Source: Pseudomonadota bacterium
GTDB taxonomy: Bacteria > Myxococcota_A > Polyangia > Polyangiales > Polyangiaceae
NCBI GenBank assembly: GCA_023431345.1
Contig: JAEYWK010000010.1
Location: 1 to 64,000, forward strand
Reading direction: 5' to 3'
DNA: 64,000 nucleotides
In this document: positions 12,665 through 23,358 of the stretch, one piece after another
Position numbering within the stretch: the stretch's first letter is position 1
Layout: each line of letters starts with the position of its first letter
Notes under the pieces: generated by a model
Databases searched by the model: none
Told to the model about the DNA's origin: nothing
The model's input: only the letters and a program-made list of their open reading frames with translations
Program-made: the position numbers and the translations under genes

Positions 12665-13561
12665 TCAGGCGGTCTTCAAGCCTTGGAGATGCGCGATGCG
12701 CTCCTCGATCGGCGGATGCGAGCGGAACCATGCCGTCAAGCCGCCCCCACGGGGCGTGATGCCGAAGGCCGCCACCGCGTCGGGCAGGTGCGACTCCTCG
12801 GAGCGACCCAAGCGACGCAGCGCCGCCACCATGTTGTCACGCCCCGCCAAGCTGGCCCCGCCTTCGTCGGCGCGGTACTCGCGGCGCCGGCTGAACCAAG
12901 CGACGATCACGGCCGCGAACAAGCCGAGCACCATGCGCGCGACGATGCTCGTGATCCAGTAAGCCATGCCGGGGCCGCTGCGCTCGTCGTCACGCCCGCG
13001 CATGGCCGAGTCCACCAAGCGGCCGATGATCTCCGAGAAGAAGATCACGAAAGTGTTGAGCACACCTTGCAGCAGGGTGAGCGTCACCATGTCGCCGTTG
13101 GCGACGTGCGCGATCTCATGGCCTAGAACCGCGTCGACCTCGTTACGCTGCATCTGGCGCAGGAGGCCGGTGCTGACCGCGACGAGCGAGCTGTTGCGCG
13201 TGGCGCCGGTCGCGAAGGCGTTCATGTCGGGCGAGTCGTAAATGGCGACCTCGGGCATCTTGATGCCGGCGCGATTGGCGTGACGCGCCACGGTGTCGAC
13301 GAGCCAGCGCTCGTCGTCGTTACGCGGCGAGGCGATGACCTTCGCGCCCGTCGTCCACTTCGCGATCCACTTCGAGGCCAGCAGCGAGACGAAGGCGCCG
13401 CCGAAGCCGAAGAGGCCCGACATCAGCAGCAGCGGGCCGTAGCTGCCCAGGTCTTGAGCTGCGCCCACCACGCCCAGCGCCCCCAAGACCGCCCAGATGA
13501 TGCTGAGGGCGGCCATGATGGCCAAGTTGGTCACAATGAAGAGCGTTATGCGCTTGAACAC
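12665..13561 (-). CDS. htpX: M48 membrane zinc metalloprotease HtpX
   Basis: 298 aa from GTG 13561, preceded by a clear GGAGG nine bases upstream on the minus strand. This start gives the family-typical N-terminus (FKRITLFIVTNLAIM); a TTG at 13588 would only add nine residues. Features are N-terminal transmembrane helices (about 5-30 and 45-65), the zinc motif HEIAH within GHEIAHVANGDM, further helices near 165-220 and the downstream glutamate ligand in REYRADEGGA. It carries out quality control of misfolded inner-membrane proteins. Upstream, TATACG near 13620 may be the -10 element. The gene ends at the shared hairpin near 12600-12632. Confidence 0.95.
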   Translation of the reverse strand: MFKRITLFIVTNLAIMAALSIIWAVLGALGVVGAAQDLGSYGPLLLMSGLFGFGGAFVSLLASKWIAKWTTGAKVIASPRNDDERWLVDTVARHANRAGIKMPEVAIYDSPDMNAFATGATRNSSLVAVSTGLLRQMQRNEVDAVLGHEIAHVANGDMVTLTLLQGVLNTFVIFFSEIIGRLVDSAMRGRDDERSGPGMAYWITSIVARMVLGLFAAVIVAWFSRRREYRADEGGASLAGRDNMVAALRRLGRSEESHLPDAVAAFGITPRGGGLTAWFRSHPPIEERIAHLQGLKTA

Positions 13562-13719
13562 GGCTTTGAACCTCCGAAGCGCGCCCAACCGAGGGCCGGC
13601 GCTTCACACGTATCTCTGGCGTATAAGCACGCGACGAGGACGTGTCTACTCAGTAAACCGATGAAACGCGGCCCCGTTCCATCGGAATACACGATGGGCG
13701 CCGAAGGTTGCCTCGATAC

Positions 13720-14733
13720 TCAGCGCGCAGCAAAAGCGCCCAAGTACGAGCCTTTGGACACCGCCACGACCTTGCGTTTCACGAGGTCTTCCACGGTGTC
13801 GCGCAGCGTTTCACCAGCGTCTCGCGCGCGGAAGCCCAGCTCGCGCTCAGCCTTCTCGGAGCTGCAGTACCAAAAGTACTGGGCCATTTCGACACTGATC
13901 TCGTCGATGGGCGCGCGACCACCGATGGCTTCAACCGCCTTCGAGAACACTTGATTGAGGCCGAGCGCGAGCGGGCGCGAGCTCGGCATGCGCAGCGCGG
14001 GCGCCTTCACGCCGCTGATGCGCTCGAGTCGCTGGAAGAACGCGGCGATGGTCATGTTCTTCGCGCTGAGCAGGTAGCGCTCACCCGCGCGCCCCTTCTC
14101 GAACGCCTGCAGCAGGCCAATCGCGGCGTCGCGCGCGTCCACGAAGGCGATGCCGCCTGCCGGCGTCGCGGGGATGGATCGCTCCAAGAACAAGCGCACG
14201 TCGCCGGTCGACGACTCGCGCAGGTCGCCGGGGCCGAGCAGCAGGCTCGGGTTGGCGATCACGACCTCGAATCGACCCGGCGCGTTGGCCTCGAGCGCAG
14301 CGCGCTCGGCGTACAGCTTGGTGCGATAGTAGGGCCAGCGCGCGATGATCTCGAGCGGAGCGCGGCAGCTCTCGTCGGCGATGACGTCGGCGTCGCGGCT
14401 GACCGCCAGCGTGCCGCTCGTGCTGGCGACGACGACGCGCTGGATGCCGGCCTTGCGCAAGGCGCGCAGCGCCCGCTCGGTGCCGAGCACGTTGTCGCGG
14501 TGCAAGAGCTCGGCGGCGTCTTTCTCGCGCGAAACCCGCCCCGTCGCCAAGAAGGCGCCCTCGCAGCCGCGCGCGCTCGCCTCCACGGCGGCCTCGTCGA
14601 GCACGTCTACCGCCGCGACACCAGGCCCACCGCTCTTCGAGACGGCCACGACCTCGTGCCCGCGCGCGGCGAGGGTGCTCACCAACTGCGAACCCAGAAA
14701 TCCCGTCGCGCCTGCGACCCAGAGCTTGCTCAC
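13720..14733 (-). CDS. NAD-dependent epimerase/dehydratase (extended SDR), last gene of the Elb-like operon
   Basis: 337 aa. The Rossmann motif GATGFLGS is at residues 8-15, the active-site Tyr/Lys lie in the YYRTKLYAE region (Tyr135 or Tyr136 with the following Lys), and substrate-binding residues follow. The fold is that of 3-beta-HSD-like and dihydroflavonol reductase-like extended SDRs. Its start overlaps the stop of the ElbD-like gene by 4 bp (ATGA), so translation is coupled. In that context it probably reduces or oxidises an intermediate of ether-lipid synthesis (inference). The actual substrate is unknown. Confidence 0.9.
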   Translation of the reverse strand: MSKLWVAGATGFLGSQLVSTLAARGHEVVAVSKSGGPGVAAVDVLDEAAVEASARGCEGAFLATGRVSREKDAAELLHRDNVLGTERALRALRKAGIQRVVVASTSGTLAVSRDADVIADESCRAPLEIIARWPYYRTKLYAERAALEANAPGRFEVVIANPSLLLGPGDLRESSTGDVRLFLERSIPATPAGGIAFVDARDAAIGLLQAFEKGRAGERYLLSAKNMTIAAFFQRLERISGVKAPALRMPSSRPLALGLNQVFSKAVEAIGGRAPIDEISVEMAQYFWYCSSEKAERELGFRARDAGETLRDTVEDLVKRKVVAVSKGSYLGAFAAR

Positions 14734-17700
14734 GACCCTACACTTTCGAGCTGGAACACTTTTTGGAACGTGAACAGCAGCTGGATGTTGTTGCTCTTCA
14801 CCGTGCCGGACATGAATTCGGCCGGAGACGGCGTGTACTTCTCGCGCACGATGCGCGTGAACATGTCGGGCGTGGTCTTCAAGACGCAGTCGGCGGGGCT
14901 CGCGATCTTGCCGGGGACGACCTCGCAGTGAGAGCCGCTGACCTTCACCGTCCAGCGCTCGGTGTCGCCGAGCGAGAAGTAGAAGCTGATGGGCTGCTCG
15001 ATGCTGCCCGCTTTGAAGCGCTGCTCGAGCTCACGGAACACCGGCTCGAGCCCTTCGGGCTCCGCCGGCGGCAGGCTCTCGCGCACCTCCTCCGCGCTGA
15101 GCTTGCGCGTGTCCAGGATCTTGCCTTGGCTCAGCAGCACGACCGCGCGCTGCGCGAGGCGGGTGATGACGCGGGAGGCCTCCGCGGCCGATAGCCCCGC
15201 CGTGAGCCGCTCCATTTCGCGCACCTCGAGCGGGGGGCCGATGCGGGCCTCCACCTCGCGGTTCTTCGGAACGGTCGCGCCTTTGGGCAGCGCGCGGTGC
15301 GTTCCGCCCAGCCAAATCGGCAAGATGTCCACGCGCTGGTGCTTGGCGAGGTGACCGACCGCCGACTTGAACTCGTGCACCTGACCGTCCGTGCTGCGCG
15401 TGCCCTCCGGGAAGATCAGCACCGTCTTGCCCTGATCGAGCAGATCCCCTGCCTGGCGCAGGGCTTGGCGCAGGCTCGAGCCGCGCGGCATCGGCGCGAG
15501 GTTCGTGAAATTCTCGAAGAAGGCCTTACGGTAGCGGTTACCCTCGAAGAAGTAGTCTTGCGCCGCGAGCGACACCATCTTGTCGCCGTAGCTGCCGAGC
15601 GCGTACTTCACGAGGCCCATGTCCAGGTGGCTGGCGTGGTTCGCGGCGATGATCGTGTTGCGGTTGTGGGGGATGAACGAGCGGCCCGTGACCTTGGTGC
15701 GCAGCACGCGGTCGTAGAAGCCGTGCTGGGCGAGGCCCATCCAGGACATCGCCGCTTCGCGCAGCGGCTCGGGGATGTTCAGCTCCAGCTTGTCTTCGGT
15801 CTCGATGGTCTGGGTGGGGTGTAGGCGGCGCGCGTTCTGCGCCTCGCGCACGAAGGCCTCGACGTCCGCCACCGTTTGCGCGGAAGAAACCCGCTCCGCG
15901 TCGAGCGAGCGACCGAGCTCGGTCTCCATGGCGACCAGCAGCTCGAGCAGCATCAAGGAGTCGAAGGCGAGGTCGCCGCGCAGCGTTTGACCGGCGGCGA
16001 TCTTCGCCACCGGCCGCCTGGCGATCGTGGCGATGGTGCTGCGGACGAGCGAGGCCGCCCCGTCGACGCGCCCAGCGGGGCGCTCCGCCTCTTCGCTGCG
16101 CTCGCGCCGCTCGATCTCGGCTCGCACCTCACCGCGCCGCACCTTGCGCGTGGCGGTGCGCGGCAGATCTTTGTCGAACAGCATCACGAGCGCCGGCTTT
16201 TGGGCGCTCGGCAGCTTGGCGAGCGCGTCCTCCAGCTCGCGCTTGGCCTTCGCGCGCTGAACCGCGATCGGGTTGTCGGTGTCGCGATCGGGCACCGCCA
16301 CGCAAGCGACCCGCTCGCCGCCGCGCCCGTCGGGGATACCGAGGATGCACAGCTCCTTCACGCCCTCGACGCGGCCGATGCGCGCCTCGACGTCGTCGGG
16401 GTACACGTTCTCGCCGTTGGAGGCGACGATCACGTCCTTGGCGCGACCGACGATGGATAGGCGCCCGCGGCGGTCGAGCTTGCCCAGATCGCCGGTGCGT
16501 AGCCAGCCGTCGCGGTCGATGACCTGCGCGGTAGCTTCCGGATCGTCCGAGTAGCCGAGCATCACGTTCGGGCCGCGCGCCAAGATCTCGCCCACGCCCT
16601 CGGCGTTGGGGGCGTCGATCTTTATCTCGACGCCGGGGATGGGCTTGCCGACGTGGCCGTGGCGCTGCTTCGGTCCCGCGTTCGACACCGTCAACACGGG
16701 GGACGCCTCGGTGAGGCCGTAGCCCTCGGCGAGGTGCATGCCGAGGCCAGAGAACAGCTTGTGGGTGCGTTCGGGCAGGGCTGCGCCGCCGCTCACCAGG
16801 TAGCGGAGCTTGCCGCCGAACGCCTGATGCACGGTACCGAACAGCAGCTTGCCGCCGTCGACGCCCATCGACTTACCGAGGCTGCGGTTGACTTCGACGG
16901 CGACGTCGAACAGGCGCGCGGCGATGGTGCCGTGCTCGGCGACCCGCGCGAGGATGCGGCGCTCGAGCATCTCCCACAGCGCGGGCACCCCGATCAGACC
17001 GGTGATTTTGCCTTCTTTCAGGCCGAACTCGAGGCGCTCCGCGTTGAGCTCGTCGAGGTAGACGATGCGCGCGCCGCGCGAGAGCGGCAGCAGCATGCCG
17101 CAGGTGAGCTCGAACGTGTGGTGCAAGGGCAGCACGCTCAGCACGCGGTCCCCCTTGCCGAGCGGGAACAACGGCGCGAGCGAGGCGACGAGCGCCGACA
17201 GGTTCGCGTGCGATAGCTCGACGCCCTTCGGGTTGCCGGTCGTGCCGCTGGTGTAAATGAGCGCCGCGACGTCGTCGGCCTGCACGGCGAGGCCGATGCC
17301 CATCGGGCCCTTCGCGCTGAGCTCGTGGTAGTCGACGAAGCCCATGCCTTCCAGGGCCGGCGTGAGGCGCGCGCGCACCTTGGCGTCGGAGACGAACACC
17401 TTGGCACGCGAGGCGCGCTGCAGGTTCGTGGCCACGTCTTGGTCGATCGCGGCGTCGAGCGGCACCACGGTGGCGCCCGCCATCAAGATGCCGAAGAAGC
17501 TGATCGCCCACGATGGGTGGTTGGCGCCTGCCAGCATCACGCGGTCGCCCGGCTTGACGCCAGAGGCGATCAGGCGCGCGGCGGCGGCGCCGGCTTGCTC
17601 TCGCCACTCGCGGAACGAAAGACGCGACAGCCCGTCTTGCTCGGTGCGCTGGAGCGCGACCGCGAGCTCGTAGCGGTCCGCCATTTCATCGAGCAGGGCC

Positions 17701-19397
17701 GGCAGGGTCTGGTGCGGCTCGGGCGCCTTCTTGGGACGCTTGAGCCGCTCGTCGATCTGCGGAAAGACCCACTTTTCCAGGCCGGGGGCGTGCACCTCGA
17801 GGAACCATTTGCGCCAATCCAGGCGATCGATGGTCCACGGCACGCGCGCCTGTTCTTCGGGCGACAGCCGCGCGTAAGCGGCGCGCGTGTTGTCGCAGCG
17901 GAACACGTACTCGTACTGCGCGACGAAGGGCAGGAAGACGCCCAAGATCCGGCCGACGTTCTCTTGCTGCCGCGCGAAGCCGTTGATGGCGTCCGCGGCC
18001 GGGTCGAGCAGGGGCGCGACCGGACCGAGCGCCGCCTTCTTCAGCAGCCCCGCGATCGAGCGCGCGCCGTCGGCGATCTTCTGCGGGCCGATGCTCTTGA
18101 ACTGATCTTTGTCGAGCATCGCACCTTCGAAGTGCGACTGCAGGTAGCTGAGCACCGGGCCGCCCTTGCCGGTGCGCTGGTAGTACTTGCGCTTGTAGAG
18201 GCCGCTCAGCTCGAAGAAGCGGCGCATCGTGCACGGGTTCGAGTCGCTCGAGCCCAGCTGGTACACCGTTTTGTGACGGCCCTCGAGCAGCTCACCGAGG
18301 GCGAGCGTCAGCCCCGCCGCGACCATGTCGCACGGGATCACGTCGAGGAAGTTCTCGGAGCCCGGGATCTGCAGCCCACCCTCGCGGATGATGTAGATGA
18401 GCGGCGCGCTGGTGTTGATGCCCTCGTTCCAGCCCGGGAACGGGTACTCGTTGGTCGACTCGACCACCGCCGGGCGCACGATCGTGACCGGCAGCCCCGA
18501 GCCGAGCGCGATCTGCTCGCCGATGGCTTTGGTGTAGGTGTAGGTGTTGGGAAATCCCCAAAATTGAGCGCGTTCCATGCCGAGGTCGGCCAACTGCCCC
18601 TCGACGAACTTGCGCTTCACCTTCACGACCTCGCCCTCGAGCACGCTGCCGCGCGCCGGCTCGCCGCGCTTGTGCAGGTTCTTCTTGGCGTCGTCGAGGA
18701 AGTTGCTTTGCCGGAAAGCGTCGTTGCTGCGATGACGCGCCTGCTCGATCACGTCGAGGCACTCCGAGATCTCGCGATCCGGATCCCAGTGCGACTTGTC
18801 GAGCTCGTCGGCGCGCGGGAACGGGAAATCACGCGGGTCCGACTCGGCGACGTAGCCGGTGTGGCTACCGGCGACGAAGCAGGTGCTGGTGTGCAAGAGC
18901 GGCAAGTTGCCGAGGTCACGCGCGAGCGCGACCAGGTTCTTCACGCCAAAAGCGTTCACTTCCAGGGCTTCGTCGAGCGGCGGGTCGAAATCGACGACGC
19001 CCGAGACGTTGATCACCACGTCGACGTTGCCGCGCAGGGAGTCGCGCAGGTCCGCGTTCAAGCCGCAGAACGGCTGGATCACGTCGCCCGCGATCGGCGT
19101 CACCTTCGAGCGCAGGAACTCGGGGAAGCCGTGGCCGAGCTCGCCGCGCAAGGCGTCGAGCACCTCGCTCGTCGCGACCTCTTCGTCGTAGCGCTGCTGC
19201 GCGTCTTTGCCGCGCTTGGGCCGCAGGGTGAGGTAGATGTGGCCGATGTCTGGGTAGCGGCTGAGCAAGAACGCCCACCACACCTTGCCCAGGAAGCCGG
19301 TGCCACCCACGACGACGAGGCGCTTGCCGGCAAACAGCCGGCCCAGCTCCAAGCGCGGAGTGTGACCGTTCGGCTTGACGAGCGCGGTCTCCGTCAT
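14730..19397 (-). CDS. elbD: ElbD-like multifunctional reductase / AMP-ligase / ACP / acyltransferase / SCP2 protein
   Basis: 1555 aa with five modules. Residues 25-400 are a fatty acyl reductase-type NAD-binding domain (GGTGFLGK 31-38, Tyr286-x3-Lys290). Residues 565-1100 are an acyl-adenylating AMP ligase (IYTSGTTGNPKG 714-725, GYGLTE 892-897). Residues 1112-1185 are an acyl-carrier domain with phosphopantetheine Ser1147 in DLAFDSL. Residues 1215-1425 are a PlsC-type acyltransferase (His1254-x4-Asp1259 and FPEGTRS 1329-1335). Residues 1450-1550 are SCP2-like. The order matches, from memory, ElbD of Myxococcus xanthus and Stigmatella, required for fatty-acid-derived ether lipids in fruiting bodies. 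It would activate, reduce and esterify long-chain acyl groups. All active-site motifs look intact. It lies 1 bp downstream of the LarA-like gene and overlaps the epimerase by 4 bp. Confidence 0.9.
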   Translation of the reverse strand: MTETALVKPNGHTPRLELGRLFAGKRLVVVGGTGFLGKVWWAFLLSRYPDIGHIYLTLRPKRGKDAQQRYDEEVATSEVLDALRGELGHGFPEFLRSKVTPIAGDVIQPFCGLNADLRDSLRGNVDVVINVSGVVDFDPPLDEALEVNAFGVKNLVALARDLGNLPLLHTSTCFVAGSHTGYVAESDPRDFPFPRADELDKSHWDPDREISECLDVIEQARHRSNDAFRQSNFLDDAKKNLHKRGEPARGSVLEGEVVKVKRKFVEGQLADLGMERAQFWGFPNTYTYTKAIGEQIALGSGLPVTIVRPAVVESTNEYPFPGWNEGINTSAPLIYIIREGGLQIPGSENFLDVIPCDMVAAGLTLALGELLEGRHKTVYQLGSSDSNPCTMRRFFELSGLYKRKYYQRTGKGGPVLSYLQSHFEGAMLDKDQFKSIGPQKIADGARSIAGLLKKAALGPVAPLLDPAADAINGFARQQENVGRILGVFLPFVAQYEYVFRCDNTRAAYARLSPEEQARVPWTIDRLDWRKWFLEVHAPGLEKWVFPQIDERLKRPKKAPEPHQTLPALLDEMADRYELAVALQRTEQDGLSRLSFREWREQAGAAAARLIASGVKPGDRVMLAGANHPSWAISFFGILMAGATVVPLDAAIDQDVATNLQRASRAKVFVSDAKVRARLTPALEGMGFVDYHELSAKGPMGIGLAVQADDVAALIYTSGTTGNPKGVELSHANLSALVASLAPLFPLGKGDRVLSVLPLHHTFELTCGMLLPLSRGARIVYLDELNAERLEFGLKEGKITGLIGVPALWEMLERRILARVAEHGTIAARLFDVAVEVNRSLGKSMGVDGGKLLFGTVHQAFGGKLRYLVSGGAALPERTHKLFSGLGMHLAEGYGLTEASPVLTVSNAGPKQRHGHVGKPIPGVEIKIDAPNAEGVGEILARGPNVMLGYSDDPEATAQVIDRDGWLRTGDLGKLDRRGRLSIVGRAKDVIVASNGENVYPDDVEARIGRVEGVKELCILGIPDGRGGERVACVAVPDRDTDNPIAVQRAKAKRELEDALAKLPSAQKPALVMLFDKDLPRTATRKVRRGEVRAEIERRERSEEAERPAGRVDGAASLVRSTIATIARRPVAKIAAGQTLRGDLAFDSLMLLELLVAMETELGRSLDAERVSSAQTVADVEAFVREAQNARRLHPTQTIETEDKLELNIPEPLREAAMSWMGLAQHGFYDRVLRTKVTGRSFIPHNRNTIIAANHASHLDMGLVKYALGSYGDKMVSLAAQDYFFEGNRYRKAFFENFTNLAPMPRGSSLRQALRQAGDLLDQGKTVLIFPEGTRSTDGQVHEFKSAVGHLAKHQRVDILPIWLGGTHRALPKGATVPKNREVEARIGPPLEVREMERLTAGLSAAEASRVITRLAQRAVVLLSQGKILDTRKLSAEEVRESLPPAEPEGLEPVFRELEQRFKAGSIEQPISFYFSLGDTERWTVKVSGSHCEVVPGKIASPADCVLKTTPDMFTRIVREKYTPSPAEFMSGTVKSNNIQLLFTFQKVFQLESVGS

Positions 19398-19398
19398 G

Positions 19399-21020
<1,622 letters not shown>

Positions 21021-21024
<4 letters not shown>

Positions 21025-21713
21025 GCAGCGGAGCTCAGATCGAAGCTGGGCCAGCCGTAGGCCTTGGCCAGCCAAGAAAGTCGCTTGTCAGGGTTAACGG
21101 CGGCCGGATGGCCAACGACGCTCAACATCGGAACGTCGGAGTAGCTGTCGCTGAACGCGAAGCAGTCGCCAAGGTCATAGCCCTTGGCCTTGGCGTGCTC
21201 GCGGATGAGCCGAGCCTTCTCGGGCCCGGCCACGACCGGCTTCAGCAGCTTGCCGGTCGCGATTCCGTCTTTCATTTCGAGGCGATTGCCGATCACCTCC
21301 GCGCCGCCGAAGTAGTCGGCGAGGCGCTCGAGCACGCACTCGAGCGCGCCCGAGACGAGCACGACATCGTGACCGGCGGCGCGGCTCTTCTCGACGAGGC
21401 TGCGCGCCCCGGGATAGAGCGACGGACGCATGACGTTGTCGAACGCCTCCTGCGCCAGCAGCACCATGCGGTCTTCGCTGGTGCCGGCGTAAGACGAGAA
21501 CAGCATCTCGTTGAAGGTGCGGCGATCGACCATCTCGGCCAGCATCAGGCGCGGCGAGTCGATCAGCGCTCGTCCCAGCTTGAGCGCGCTCTGCAGCGGG
21601 GTACCCTGATTGATCAGGTAATAGAGCGTGGGGTGGACGAGATTGCTCGAGACCAGCGTCCCATCGACGTCGAAATAACAGGCAGCCACGGCTTGTGGGG
21701 ACGTGGGGTCCAA
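21021..21713 (-). CDS. HAD-IB family phosphatase, first gene of the Elb-like operon
   Basis: 230 aa from TTG 21713, which has GGAG seven bases upstream; the open frame runs further to 22097 but the extra residues are low-complexity and unlike the family. HAD motif I is CYFDVDGTLVSSN, motif II is in VVLVSGALE, the Lys is in VVAGPEKARLI, and motif III is FSDSYSDVPML. This is the HAD-IB (SerB-like) class, often fused or linked to lipid acyltransferases. Its stop overlaps the next start (ATGA). The likely role is dephosphorylating a lipid or glycerol phosphate intermediate (inference). Confidence 0.87.
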
Positions 21714-22050
21714 CGGCTCGCTCCGTGAGTCAACCCCAGTGGTCAAACCATCGAAATGATTGATAAACCGAACGGCCGACCAGTGACCTGATGCGCTGCG
21801 CTCGTGATTTCGAGCGCGCCTCGTCACGCCCGAGAGGCGGGCTGGGCTGCGCCGCCGTGCGGCTCCGTGTCCGTCCCCAGCGTGGCGTGGCACGACGAGC
21901 ACGACCGCAGGTCGGTCGAGCTCGGGGCGAAGATGTCGTGCCCGCGCGCTCGGTGACGCCGGCGCTGCGAGACGGCGAGCGCCAGCGACCGCACGGCCGA
22001 GGGGCGCGTCTGCGGCCGCGGGCGTCAGCGCCACGTGTATATTACGCGCC

Positions 22051-22440
22051 GTGCCGAGCTCGGAAGCCCTCACGCGCGGCGTGCGCGTGGTCGTCAACGC
22101 CCGCTACTCCCCTTCGCATTCGGATCCAGCGAAGCGCGAGTGGTTCTTTCTCTACACGATCACGATCACGAACGAAGGCGACGAGACGGTTCAGCTCGTG
22201 AACCGTCATTGGGTGATCATGAACGCCAACGGTCACGTCGAGGAGGTGCGCGGCCCGGGCGTGGTCGGCAACCAACCGACGCTGAAGGCGGGCGAGAGCT
22301 TCGAGTACACCAGCGGCTGCCCGCTGAAGACACCGTTCGGCTCGATGCACGGTGAGTACGAGATGGTGACCGCCGACGGCGACATCTTCCTCGCCGAGAT
22401 CGCGCCGTTCGCGCTGCGCGAATCCGAAACGTTTCACTGA
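22051..22440 (+). CDS. apaG: ApaG domain protein
   Basis: 129 aa, the usual single-domain ApaG length. Typical features are an immunoglobulin-like beta fold with the strands FFLYTITITNEGDETVQL, the motif RHWVIMNANG, GVVGNQPTLKAGESFEYTSG and GSMHGEYEMV. The start codon is GTG. ApaG proteins bind pyrophosphate-type ligands and are linked to Co/Mg resistance and Ap4A metabolism, but apaH and rsmA, the usual neighbours, are absent. It is convergent with the hemerythrin-like gene, 28 bp apart. Confidence 0.94.
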   Translation: MPSSEALTRGVRVVVNARYSPSHSDPAKREWFFLYTITITNEGDETVQLVNRHWVIMNANGHVEEVRGPGVVGNQPTLKAGESFEYTSGCPLKTPFGSMHGEYEMVTADGDIFLAEIAPFALRESETFH

Positions 22441-22468
22441 GTGCTCGACAGCGCCCGACGCTCTCCCT

Positions 22469-23164
22469 TCAATCGAAGGCGGGCACGGAGCTGCGTGAGA
22501 CCGCGGGCACGGGCGCGCCCCAGCTACTCTCCCAGCGAGCCAGAAACTCAGCGCGAGCTGCCGGTAAGCGAGACGTGAGGATCTCGGGCAGGGTGGCGTC
22601 GAGCTTGGCCAGCACATCGGGCGCGATGCCCGCGGAGCTCCAGGCAAAGCCTTGCGCGTACATGACCGCCTCCTGCTCGTTCGTGGGCGGAGGAAAGCCG
22701 GCTCCGCCACGCAGCAAGGGCACGGCTTCGGCTTCTTCGTAGGCCAAATGCGAGTCCAGCAGCGCGCGGAGCTCAGCTATCATCTGGGCGGCGGCCGCCG
22801 CGTCGAACGGCTCGGCCGCGAACGCCTGGTCGCCTCGTAACAGCAGCGGATCGATCAGGTGATGCTCCGCGGCGAGCCGCTCGAACACCGGCTTCTTCTC
22901 CGGGTGTCGACTCAGCAAAAACAGAAACATCTTCGTGTCTTCGGAGTCGTGGTGGCCGTGAAGCGCGCCGCGAAACCACTGCCATTCTCGGCGCAGCACC
23001 TCGACGCGCCCCGCCTCGTCCGCGCCGGGGGCCGCGAGGGCCTTGGCGAACTGCGCCGAGTCACGTCGAAAAGCGTGGTGCGACATCAAGAGCGCGGTGG
23101 CCGTCGATGCGGAGCCATTGTCATCCAGTAGCTGAGGAGGTGTCGGCATGGCGAGCACACGCAT
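22469..23164 (-). CDS. Hemerythrin HHE cation-binding domain protein
   Basis: 231 aa from ATG 23164 (an alternative ATG at 23149 removes five residues). The helical-bundle iron-binding pattern is visible: LLMSHHAFRRD, then LHGHHDSEDTKMF, then AAEHHLIDPLLL and LLDSHLAYEEAEAVPLL. Together these give the five His and carboxylates expected for a di-iron site in HHE proteins. The roughly 60-residue C-terminal extension has Trp-rich helices and no clear match. It may sense oxygen or nitric oxide or store iron; nothing around it decides. Confidence 0.8.
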   Translation of the reverse strand: MRVLAMPTPPQLLDDNGSASTATALLMSHHAFRRDSAQFAKALAAPGADEAGRVEVLRREWQWFRGALHGHHDSEDTKMFLFLLSRHPEKKPVFERLAAEHHLIDPLLLRGDQAFAAEPFDAAAAAQMIAELRALLDSHLAYEEAEAVPLLRGGAGFPPPTNEQEAVMYAQGFAWSSAGIAPDVLAKLDATLPEILTSRLPAARAEFLARWESSWGAPVPAVSRSSVPAFD

Positions 23165-23189
23165 AAGGAGCGCGCGGCGATTTGCCCAG

Positions 23190-23256
23190 CCCTCCTTCGC
23201 CAAGGAGGGGCGAGCCTCGGCGCGGTGCCGGAGGGCGAGCCTCGGCGCGATGCCGA
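23190..23256. repeat. Hairpin followed by 25-bp tandem repeat
   Basis: A perfect stem-loop CCCTCCTT-cgcc-AAGGAGGG (23190-23209) is followed by two near-identical copies of GGCGAGCCTCGGCGCG plus TGCCG (from about 23208 and 23233). It lies upstream of the hemerythrin gene and looks like a short intergenic repeat element of GC-rich genomes. No coding potential is seen. Confidence 0.6.
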
Positions 23257-23310
23257 AGGCCGCGCCGGTCGCCCCCGATGCCAACTTCTTGGCCTGACCG
23301 CGCCGCGGCT

Positions 23311-23340
23311 GGCGCTCAGCTACGTCGAGAGCTGAGCGCC
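23311..23340 (-). terminator. Perfect 10-bp hairpin after the deoxyhypusine synthase-like gene
   Basis: GGCGCTCAGC (23311-23320) pairs with GCTGAGCGCC (23331-23340) across a 10-nt loop, 18 bp downstream of the stop of the minus-strand enzyme gene. It lacks a T-run on that strand, so it may be a weak terminator or a transcript-end stabiliser. Confidence 0.5.
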
Positions 23341-23358
23341 GGGTGCGCGGGCAGGTGC

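Noticed and set aside
21714..22097. Longer N-terminus of the HAD phosphatase
   Set aside because: The added residues are Arg/Ala-rich, unlike the family, and run into the divergent apaG gene. TTG 21713 has GGAG in the right place.
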